DNA from: Amyelois transitella
Lineage: Eukaryota > Arthropoda > Insecta > Lepidoptera > Pyralidae
Assembly (NCBI RefSeq): GCF_032362555.1
Contig: NC_083524.1
Span: 978,001 to 1,042,000, forward strand
Reading direction: 5' to 3'
DNA: 64,000 nucleotides
This document shows positions 28,901 to 37,600 of this stretch, piece after piece (the stretch's first letter is position 1; each line of letters starts with the position of its first letter). The position numbers and the translations under genes are program-made. Under the pieces are notes generated by a model that worked only from the letters and a program-made list of their open reading frames with translations, searched no databases and was not told the DNA's origin.

Positions 28901-28985
28901 CCAGTTCAGTTCCGTCCGTGACGTCATCACCACAGACGGCCTGACTCCAGATCATCAGCAGCAGAAAGCCCACAAACTTGAACAT
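22982..28985 (-). CDS. Secreted histidine acid phosphatase (HAP1), 8 exons
   Basis: Exons, in order of translation: 28,985-28,887; 28,469-28,359; 27,878-27,781; 26,851-26,713; 25,796-25,614; 24,792-24,672; 24,096-23,888; 23,164-22,982. They join without a break into 380 aa, all with GT/AG introns. Residues 1-19 form a signal peptide. RHGDRTP at 36-42 holds the phosphorylated His37, and SAHD at about 277-280 holds the HD proton-donor pair; both are hallmarks of histidine acid phosphatases. GCDVLC near 338-343 and ECGF near 365 carry Cys expected to form disulfides by analogy with mammalian prostatic acid phosphatase. No C-terminal membrane segment is seen, so a soluble secreted phosphomonoesterase is inferred, like insect venom or testicular acid phosphatases. 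All or nearly all introns carry SINE or LINE insertions. Exon 1 is 97/99 identical to HAP2 although later exons differ much more. Confidence 0.94.
23242..23512 (-). mobile_element. SINE-A in HAP1 intron 7
   Basis: Full length, same orientation as HAP1. Confidence 0.8.
23556..23797 (+). mobile_element. SINE-A in HAP1 intron 7
   Basis: Forms an inverted pair with the copy 45 bp before it. Confidence 0.78.
24175..24440 (+). mobile_element. SINE-A in HAP1 intron 6
   Basis: Full length, antisense to HAP1. Confidence 0.8.
24500..24648 (+). mobile_element. LINE-R 3' fragment in HAP1 intron 6
   Basis: Encodes RACMKRVMNVDEAKEVCRDR and tail. Severely 5'-truncated. Confidence 0.75.
25088..25328 (+). 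mobile_element. SINE-A in HAP1 intron 5
   Basis: Full 5' end; part of the 3' hairpin block is deleted. Confidence 0.78.
25862..26070. repeat. GC-richer unclassified block in HAP1 intron 4
   Basis: Markedly richer in GC than its surroundings and open for 76 codons on the + strand (RRVKLLRALAPRNKC). It looks like a fragment of a foreign element; I do not recognise the family. Confidence 0.35.
26192..26450 (+). mobile_element. tRNA-derived SINE in HAP1 intron 4
   Basis: Complete copy; B box GGTTCGAATCT. Confidence 0.78.
26929..27035 (+). mobile_element. SINE-A 3' part in HAP1 intron 3
   Basis: Hairpin block and ATGT tail only. Confidence 0.68.
27130..27330 (-). mobile_element. SINE-A in HAP1 intron 3
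   Basis: Diverged copy without its 5' hairpin. Confidence 0.65.
27468..27735 (-). mobile_element. SINE-A in HAP1 intron 3
   Basis: Full length; ends about 45 bp from exon 3. Confidence 0.78.
28045..28280 (+). mobile_element. LINE-R 3' fragment in HAP1 intron 2
   Basis: Starts at the GRPRRTYLDQI region and ends in ATGTATGT. Inserted antisense to HAP1. Confidence 0.75.
28498..28627 (-). mobile_element. SINE-A 3' half in HAP1 intron 1
   Basis: Abuts an opposite copy. Confidence 0.68.
28630..28877 (+). mobile_element. SINE-A in HAP1 intron 1
   Basis: Its ATGT tail ends about 10 bp from the exon 1 donor. Confidence 0.78.
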
Positions 28986-29044
28986 TTTTTGGTCAATTTC
29001 CACCGCCAATGATGAAGCGGAATTGTTTTGCGAATTCTTTTATA
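28986..29044 (-). promoter_or_regulatory. HAP1 core promoter and 5' leader
   Basis: TATAAAAG on the minus strand (29,044-29,037) is followed 31 bp later by the initiator-like TTCATCATTGGC (A near 29,013) and a leader of about 28 nt ending at the ATG. The same spacing and words occur at HAP2 and HAP3. Confidence 0.7.
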
Positions 29045-29211
29045 ATAATTTTTATCTATGACGCTATTTTGAACGTTGCTTAGCCGCTTACTCGACAAAT
29101 TGTTTAATCGCTTTATTAATTTATTGCTGCTTAAAAAAAGAACTGCAAGGAATTCCGTTTAAGGGGAGCTTCACGCTGTATGTAAGTACCTACATAAAAT
29201 TTGATTTTTTT

Positions 29212-29576
29212 TTACATACATACATATGGTCACGTCCATATCCCTTGCCGAAAACAGAGCCAACAGTCCTGAAAAGATTGAATGGCCATGCTCAGCTATT
29301 TGGCTTAATGATACATACATACATACATATGGTCACGGCTATGTCCCTTGCGGGGTAGACAGAGCCAACAGTCCTGAAAAGACCGAATGGCCACGATCAG
29401 CTATTTGGCTTAATGATTGAATTGAGATTCAAATAGTGACAGGTTGCTAGCCCATCGCTTAAAAAAGAATCCTAAGTTTGTAAGCCTATCCCTTATTCGC
29501 CTTTTACGACATCCATGGGAAAGTGATGGAGTGGTCCAATTCATTTTTCTATTGGTGCCGGAAACCACACGGCACT
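29212..29576 (-). mobile_element. SINE-A with duplicated 3' part
   Basis: A 3' fragment (29,212-29,310) precedes a full copy (29,311-29,576) in the same orientation. Confidence 0.75.
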
Positions 29577-29921
29577 AAAATAGATAAATTGAGGGGACAT
29601 ATTTTGGCACCAAGTAAATGCACTTAAAGAAAACTTTTACAAATTTTTAACCGACTTCAAAAAACGGACGAGGTTGGAATATAAAATTGTAACAATAAAC
29701 TTATCCTAAACTTATTTTAAGGCCATGTAGAAAAGGCGGCCTTATCGCATCATACAATCACTTCCAGGTTTCTCTCTTCTCATTTAAACCGTTTTTTAGT
29801 TGATCGTATTTTTCATAGGATTATTGCTAAAATTATTATAGACTAGAAGGCCGCCCGCGACTTCGTTCGCATGGAAACCCTATAAATCCCGCGGGAACTC
29901 CGCGATAAAAAGTAGCCTATA

Positions 29922-31242
29922 CATTCAGTCAGAAAAGTATCGGGAATTGATTATTTATTTATGGTTCCAAATTCAAATTTTTGTTTTTTTTGTTGTTGTT
30001 AGATTGGCACAACTGTTTTCCATTTTGGCGCGGAGTTTGAGTTGCATCTGTTGTTTACATTAAATACAGTGCTATTTTTAGTTATATCATATCTAGTGTG
30101 TATTGCTAATTTCATAATGGATAAAAACATCGAACAAAGAGTTTGTCTTAAATTTTGCATTGCCAATGGAATATCGTGTTCGGAGTTACTGAAAATGTTA
30201 CAGAAGGCTTACGGTGAATAGACTTTATCAAAAACTCGTGCTTATGAGTGGTACAAAGCGTTCAAAAGCGGTCGGGATGTGATGGAAGATTTGCCTCGCT
30301 CTGGTAGGCCATCAACGTCTGCAACTGAAGTTAACATCGCAAAAGTGAAGGAAATAGTGACTGAAAATCCTCATTCAACTTTGAGAGAGATAGCCACCGA
30401 ACTTTCTGTATCTCACGAGTCGATCCGTACCATTTTAACTAATAATTTGGATATGAAACATGTTGCCGCTCGGCTAGTCCCAAAAGACCTGAATTTTTTT
30501 CAAAAACTCAATCGCATGAGAGTCGCTGAGGACATGCTAGAACGAGTCAATTCCGACCCAACATTCATGAAACGCATTGTTACTGGTGACGAGACGTGGG
30601 TTTACGAGTTTGAAATGCAAACTAGTCAACAAGCTTCGGAGTGGCGCCTTCCAACTGAACCGAAACCGAAAAAACCACGCCAAAGTCGTTCAAAAGTCAA
30701 AGTCATGTTGACTGTTTTCTTTGACTATCGCGGTGTTGTGCACTCGGAATTCTTGCCGGAAGGTCAAACGGTAAATAAGGAATATTATTTGAGTGTTATG
30801 CGGCGTTTAAGAGAGCAAATCCGACGAAAAAGACCAGATTTGTGGAAAGAAAATTCTTGGATTTTGCACCATGATAATGCACCTTCGCACAAGGCCATCA
30901 TTGTGAACGAATTTTTAACCAAACACTCAACAAATACCATCGAGCAACCACCATATTCACCAGATATGGCTCCAGCCGACTTTTTTCTTTTTCCTAAACT
31001 CAAATTACCACTTCGTGGCACCCGTTTTCAATCGGTAGAAGACATAAAAGAGAATTCGCGGCGAGAACTGGCCTCAATTCCGGAAACAGCGTTTAAAAAA
31101 TGTTTTGATGATTGGATTATTCGTTGGCGTAAGTGTATCGTTTCTAAAGGAGCATATTTTAAAGGTGATAAAATAAATTTGGATGAATAACAAACAGTTT
31201 GTGTATTATTGATCTTTTCCTGCTACTTTCTTGACAGAGTAG
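29922..31242 (+). mobile_element. mariner transposon with TA target sites
   Basis: A 1,321-bp element flanked by TA (29,920-29,921 and 31,243-31,244). The ends form imperfect inverted repeats sharing GTCA, GAAA, GTA and GGGAA/AGGAA blocks. The flanks join into an older interspersed repeat also present near 60,219-60,420 (AAAAGTAGC... then TGTTATTCTGGGTC), which shows where the insertion begins and ends. Confidence 0.85.
30117..31190 (+). pseudogene. mariner transposase with one nonsense codon
   Basis: Reading from the ATG at 30,117, the frame is open to 31,190 (357 residues) except for TAG at 30,219-30,221, in a context (AYGE*TLSKTRAYEW) where the family usually has Gln, so a CAG-to-TAG change is likely. 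The N-terminal helix-turn-helix region is split by this stop. The part from 30,279 (303 aa) keeps the D,D34D triad: Asp in TGDETW, Asp in HHDNAP and Asp in APADFF, with 34 residues between the last two. The C-terminal end is normal. A protein started after the stop would lack much of the DNA-binding domain. Confidence 0.9.
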
Positions 31243-31760
31243 TATGTTATTCTGGGTCTTCAGCTACCTACATACCAAATTTAATCGTAACCGGTTCAGT
31301 AGTTTTTGCGTGAAAGAGTTACAAACATCCATACTGACATCCTGACATACTCACAAACTTTCTCAGTATTAGTAGGATTGTTAAGTTGCCATTATTCTTA
31401 GGGTTATACACGTATTCGTTGTTTTAAATAAGTAGTATTTCCACTAGCTATTACTCGCAGCTGCACATGCGCGAATAAAGCGATGAATGTACAATCTACA
31501 AGGAACAACGAAATTAGCGCTACCAACAAAAGAATACAGGTTCTTGCAAATTAAACGGGAACTATAGTTTTTACCGGGATGATAGGTACCGTATATCCTT
31601 TTCAGACTCAACTATATATACGTGATATTTCAAGAAGATTGGTCCAGTAGATAACGCGCGAAGACACAACAAACAAACAAATTAACTTACTTTCGCATTT
31701 ATAAGTAAAGATTTTAAAAAGAACCTCCTTTATTGATCATGAAACGGATTAAAATGATCG

Positions 31761-32028
31761 TGCCATGTGGTTCCCGGCACCAATAGAAAAAAGAATAGGA
31801 TCATTCCATTCCTTTCCCATGGATGTCGTAAAAGGTGACTAAGGGATAGGCCTATAAACTTGAGATTCTTCTTTTAGGCGACAGGCTAGCAACCTGTCAC
31901 TATATGAATCTCAATTCTATCATTAAGTCAAACAGCTGAACGATGCCTATTGTTGATGTCTTTTTAAGACTGTTGGCTCTTTCTATCCCGTAAGGGATAT
32001 AGACGTGTATTATATGTGTGTATGTATG
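31761..32028 (+). mobile_element. SINE-A, full length
   Basis: Between the mariner element and HAP2. Confidence 0.78.
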
Positions 32029-32221
32029 TAAACGGATTAAAAATAAAGTCCTAATCAGGCTCTGAAGTCTAAATCATGTTATTTTTTACAACCATCTGAT
32101 CGATGAGTGGTTGAGTCGTGGGCGGAATAAACTTACATCGCTATCGTAATCCTAATAATAAAACGCTTATTTAATTATATGTACGAGTAGGTAGCCTGCA
32201 GCCCGCGGTTTTGGCTGCTTT

Positions 32222-32487
32222 ATACATACATACATACATATAATCACGTCTATATTCCTTGAGGGGTAGACAGAGCCAACAGCCTTGTAAAGACTGATAG
32301 GCCACGTTCAGCTTTTTGGCTTTAAGATAGGATTGAGATTCAAATAGTGACAGGTTGCTAGCCCATCGCCTAAAAGAAGAATCCCAAGTTTATAAGCCTA
32401 CCCCTTAGTCGCCTTTTACGACACCCATGGGAAAGAGATGGAGTGGTCCTATTCTTTTTTGTATTGATGCCGGGAACCACACGGCAC
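32222..32487 (-). mobile_element. SINE-A, full length
   Basis: Both hairpins kept. Confidence 0.8.
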
Positions 32488-32924
32488 GTCTGCTGGCTAG
32501 CTTCTTGGCTGCTTTATACTTTTTCTCTTTCGAAGGACTCTATTCTGTATACTCCGCAAGGGATGTAGACGTGATTTTATGTATATATGTATGAATCTAT
32601 TACGTTCATAATTTATTTAGCTTTATTGGTTAAAAACAGACTCCTGAACAGGTTCACATTGCAAAGTTTGAATGCATTTTTTCACATAATCTGTAAAGTT
32701 GTAAGAAGTTATACGCAACGAAGCTAATGGCATTAAATCTTATGGGAATTTTAAAATTTAACATCGTAGACAAATTGCACGTCAACTAATTCTCTCGTGA
32801 GCAATAATCAAGCCCCTCTCTCTCATCTCTTCGTATTCCCGGTCGCACCCTCCACATTAATGCTACGAGCACCAATGACAAATTTCTAAACTACGTACAT
32901 TAGTTTGAATACTTACTGGTTCTC

Positions 32925-33430
32925 TTACGGCGAGGGAAAACATCGTGAGGAAACCTGCACATTCAGGTAACTGGATGTGTAAACATGATCGATCTAATAC
33001 CGTTCCCTTGCCGAGGTCAGATGGGAGTCGTTTCGTGTAAAACCTACATACATATGATCACGTCTTTATCCCTTACGGGGTAGACAGAGCCAACAGTCTT
33101 GAAAAGACTGATAGGCCACGTTCAGCTGTTTGGCTTAATAATAGAACTGAGATTCAAATAGTGACGGGTTGCTAGCGCATCGCCTAAAAGAAGAATCCCA
33201 AGTTTATAAGCCTATCCCTTAGTCGCCTTTTACGACATCCATGGGAACGAGATGGAGTGGTCCTATTCTTCTTTTTTTTTAATTGGTGCCGGGAACCACA
33301 CGGCACGGTGTAAAACCTGACTCACCCAATCCAGGATAAATGGTCAAAGGCATACCCCGGACTCCTCTCCAGAGCGGTGAGGATGCAACCGGGACTAAAG
33401 CCAGGAGGAAGAAGATACGAGGGTCAAACT
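32925..33430 (+). repeat. Interspersed repeat interrupted by SINE-A
   Basis: TCAGATGGGAGTCGTTTCGT ... CCCGGACTCCTCTCC ... GCCAGGAGGAAGAAGA. Related pieces at 17,280-17,410, 59,400-59,500, 63,580-63,715 and 63,890-63,992. Confidence 0.55.
33046..33307 (-). mobile_element. SINE-A, complete, with 11-bp target duplication
   Basis: GTGTAAAACCT occurs at 33,035-33,045 and 33,308-33,318. This fixes the element ends: a GTGCCG/CGGCAC hairpin at the 5' end and an (ATGT)n tail at the 3' end, about 262 bp. It sits inside an older interspersed repeat. Confidence 0.9.
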
Positions 33431-33482
33431 GAAAGTTTTTAGAAAATTAAAAACTGAGCATTCTACTATAATATTAGTTTTA

Positions 33483-33668
33483 TTATATCTTTTCAAAATA
33501 GTGTCCCTTTACGTCAATACATCGTTTCATGCTGAACCATAGGGAGAAGCACCTTGTCCACTCTTCCTTAGGTGTCTCTTCGACGGCCCTTTCAAACGCA
33601 GCGACTGCTTCCTCAGCGTTCACAAAACGTTTACCGCGAAGTTTTTCTTTTAGTTTGGGGAATAAATA
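33483..33668 (-). pseudogene. mariner transposase C-terminal fragment
   Basis: Encodes FPKLKEKLRGKRF followed by a tail ending GHYFEKI and a stop. This matches the C-terminus of mariner transposases (compare FPKLKLPLRGTRF in the copy at 30.1-31.2 kb) but belongs to another subfamily. No catalytic residues remain. Confidence 0.75.
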
Positions 33669-34027
33669 GGTACGTGCTTTCTGAAGTTTTGTCAGTCGCA
33701 CCCTCCACATTAATGCTTCAATGCAATGTTGGTTTTGTCTACTCTGCAAGGTATATAGACGATTATATGTATATGAAGAAGTATGACATTGTAGAAAAAT
33801 TTTAATCAGGTTCAAATTCAATTGGTAATGATAATGGCTTTGCCAATATCTGCCTATAGGTACTAAGCCGTTTCTGCATGTGATAAAAAGCTGAACCCAA
33901 ATAAATAGATAAATGTGTTATCACAATGATAATATCATCTAAGTAGGTGTGTCTTGCTATCACGTAGGCGTGACGCAAGCGCATAGTGCCTCGTATAGTG
34001 TAAGTCCGGCTTTACTTAGCTGACAGC

Positions 34028-34215
34028 TACATAAATACATATGGTCACGTCTATATCCCTTGCAGGGTAGACAGAGCCAACAGTCTTGAAAAGACTGAAT
34101 GGCCACGTTCAGCTGTTTGGCTTAATGATAGAATTGAGATTCAAATAGTGACAGGTTGCTAGCCCATTGCCTTAAAAAGAATCACAAGTTTGTAAGCCTA
34201 TCCCTTAGTCGCCTT
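34028..34215 (-). mobile_element. SINE-A cut at the palindrome edge
   Basis: Stops abruptly at CGCCTTTC, within 15 bp of the outer end of arm 1. Confidence 0.7.
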
Positions 34216-34324
34216 TCTTCTTTCTAAGCTATCAACATTTTTTTAATACAAACTCCCATTATGTGTGCTAGTCATTAAAATATAATAAATTTGTCTTAAG
34301 TTATTCCGAATATTAATAGTGCTC

Positions 34325-34550
34325 TAAGAATAGGAGCTTTCCATCTCTTTCATGGATGTCGTAAAATGCGACTGAGGGATAGGCTAATCAACATGGGATT
34401 CTTCTCGTAGGCGATTAGCTAGCAACCTGTCACTATTTAAATCTCAATTCAATCCCTAAGCCATACAGCTGAACGTGACCTTTCAGACTTTTGAAGCCGG
34501 TTGTGGCTGTCTACCCCGTAAGGGATAAGACGCAATTATATGTGTATGTT
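34325..34550 (+). mobile_element. SINE-A upstream of HAP2, shared by both arms
   Basis: The same diverged copy lies upstream of HAP3 (56,345-56,555), so it predates the duplication. Confidence 0.72.
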
Positions 34551-34616
34551 GACATGTAATAAATTAGTAATCTTTCGGATTACAATCGATTATCTCCAAT
34601 CGTCGATAAAGGTTAT

Positions 34617-34677
34617 TATAAAAGAATTTGCGAAATGTTTTTGCTTCATCATTGGCAGTGGAAATTGACCAAAAAAC
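34617..34677 (+). promoter_or_regulatory. HAP2 core promoter and 5' leader
   Basis: TATAAAAG at 34,617-34,624, then the initiator-like TTCATCATTGGC with its A at 34,648, 31 bp downstream. A leader of about 30 nt runs to the ATG at 34,678. Four paralogues conserve this arrangement. Confidence 0.72.
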
Positions 34678-37600
34678 ATGTTCAAGTTCGTGGGTTTTCT
34701 GCTGCTGATGATCTGGAGTCAGGCCGTCTGTGGTGATGACGTCACGGACGGAACTGAACTGGTGTTGAGCTTTCTGGTGAGTATTCTTCATTATATCAGT
34801 CATAAAGTATATATTTACATACATACATATAATCACGTCTATATCCCTTGCGAGACAGAGCCAACAATCTTAAAAAAAAACTGATAGGCCACTTTCAGCT
34901 GTTTGGCTTAATGATAGAATTGAGACTCAAATAGTGACAGGTTGCTAACCTGTCGCCTAAAAGAAGAATCCCAAGTTTACAAGCCTATTCTTTAGTCGCC
35001 ATTAACGACATCCACGGTAAAGAGATGGAGTGGTCCTATTCTTTTTTCTATTTCTGCCGGTAACCACACGGCACTGTGCCGGTAACCTCACGGCACATAA
35101 TTTACATGAGTATACTATATCTCATCTTTATCTATCACGACGTGGACAGGTCTCGAAATGACTATAAGGCTACGTTCAACTGCATGGCCTAACCTTATAT
35201 ATAAAATTCTCGTGTCACAATGTTCGTTCACGTACTCCTCCGAAACGGCTTGACCTATTCTCATGAAATTTCCCGAAATATCACGTTAAAATAATTAACA
35301 GTCTGGAGAAGGACAAAGGGTAACGTTCATCCCGGCAAAATCATTAGTTCCCGTGGGATTTGCGAAAACCTGTATTCTTATGTAGGTGCTGGGTATGAAG
35401 CTGTTAAAAGTTAATCTAAACTAATATTATAAAGCTGAAGAGTTTGTTTGTTTGAACGCGCTAATCTCAGGAGCGTCTGGTTCGAATTGAAAAATTATTT
35501 TTGTGTTGAATAGACCATTTATCGAAAAAGGCCATATTACAACTATTAGGAGCTTAGAAATAATGGAGAATGTGAAAAAAATCAGGGAAAATTATACATT
35601 CTTGAAGGCTTCAATGATGCCCAAAATAACTATTCCACGCGGACGAAGTCGCTGGCACAGCTAGTTTACTATAAATCAGTTATTGGCAGAGAGTGAAAGA
35701 ATCGAATTCATTAGTCGGATTTTTATCATGATGATGATGGTGACAAATATTCCTCATCAGGTCCACAGACATGGTGACCGGACACCCATGGGATCCTCTC
35801 TCGCGCTCTCAACTGATCCCGTGGCTTTAGAGGAGCTTTCAGCGCCATACGGATATGGTCAACTCACGTTGGTAAGATACAAATGAAATTTATGTATTAT
35901 AGTTTCTTTAGAAATTGAACTCTAGGACGGACAACTTGTGTATTCAATCAATCTGAATGTGTAACTTTAATTGACACAGGTTTCTGAACACAACTCCAAG
36001 GTAAGGATGATTTTGGAAGCGCTATACTTAACTCTTCAATTCCCATGACCAATAAAGTGAAAATATAATCATTGTTTTTGTAAAACATAACCTATTTTGT
36101 GTTTATATAAGCCTAAAAAAATAAAAAATAAATGTAGACTACCCCCTTATATTTTTTTCGGGGGGGTCACCTACAGGTGACACTAGGCATAGTGTAATTA
36201 ACATTTTTTCTTACAGTAGAAATAAAACATCTGGTTTTATAACAAAATGTATTTATAAAATGAAAAAATAAACTTATTTATTGTGAAAGCTATACCAACA
36301 CTTTAGATGTAAACCAATATTGCACTTGGCACACATTTTTCTAGTGCGTTGGTGACAATAACCACATCTTCGTTGAGAGCAGTCAACTTCCGAGTGATCG
36401 TCCGCACTTCCTGCACTCCTCACTTCGGCAGGCACTCTCATCTGCATAGGAACACCACAAGCTGAATTACGGCTCGGAGATATGCCATATTTTTGCAGAT
36501 ATATAGTTGCCACATTTCGCCGAAAATCGCAGTAGGTCCAGTTATTTTCTGATTGTCTTTTTATCAGCCATGCATTTTGACAAGCTGCATCTAATCCAAA
36601 AGCAAAGAGAGGGAACCACCACTTTTTACCACGAAGAGATACTCTCATGGAGTCAACGTTTTCGTCAAAACGATCTACCCCACCCATATACTTATTGTAC
36701 ATCTTGATGATGGCTGGGCAGTCGACTTGAATTTTTGCACGTTTTTTGTCCACAAATCCAATCCGATCCACTTTTGTTATAGGATCTAATCCGTGACAGT
36801 TGGATGCAATGGTGACGATACTATTGTCATGCCATTTAGCAGCAATTATTTCATCAGAGATCTTATGGCTTAGCTTACCTCTGGGTTCTTTTTTCATTTC
36901 CTTCGAGTTTGGCAAAATGCAATTCTGCAGACGGTTTTCTCTTACAGTACCAGTGCCCCCAACATTCTGCTCTCGCAAATATTTTAGCAAAGGTAACCCA
37001 GTAAAAAAATTGTCAAAGTATAAATTGTATGGCCCTAGCTCCTGTGGTAATCTGGCATGGAGCTCCAAAATTACAGCAGCACCTAGACCCAATTCAGACT
37101 GCATTTTGAGGACAGGTCCAGACGCACCTTGATAAAGCTCACAACTCACTAGATATCCATGGCGAGTAGCTGCTGACCAGAGCTTGTAGCCGAACCTTAT
37201 AGGTTTTCCATGTATATGTTGCTTTGTGCCGTGTCTCCCAAAGTATGGCACTATAGTTTCATCGATTGAAATATGTGAGGAACCAGCTCTTTTGAAATTT
37301 GCAACGAAATTTCCGTTTAGTTTCGTGAAATATTCCCGAACTTTAGCAAATTTATCGTTGGGGGGTAAGGATGTACTATCTGAAAGATGAAGATATTGCT
37401 GAATTTCGAAAAATCTATTTCGCCTTATGCTAGATGCTACTAGGTCATTGTGCGTGTCACTTTTTACTTCCCAGAACATTCGCATGTACTTTGGCGTCAA
37501 ATAACCTGTAAGAAGCAGTATTGCAATGTAAACTCTAATTTCGTCACAAGTCACATTTAGAGTGTGATTTCTCTGTAAAGCATATAAATTGCTCATATCA

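Larger units (their letters stand above)
29846..31384 (+). repeat. Interspersed repeat split by mariner
   Basis: Left part 29,846-29,921 and right part 31,243-31,384 rejoin to the 60.2-60.4 kb form. Confidence 0.65.
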
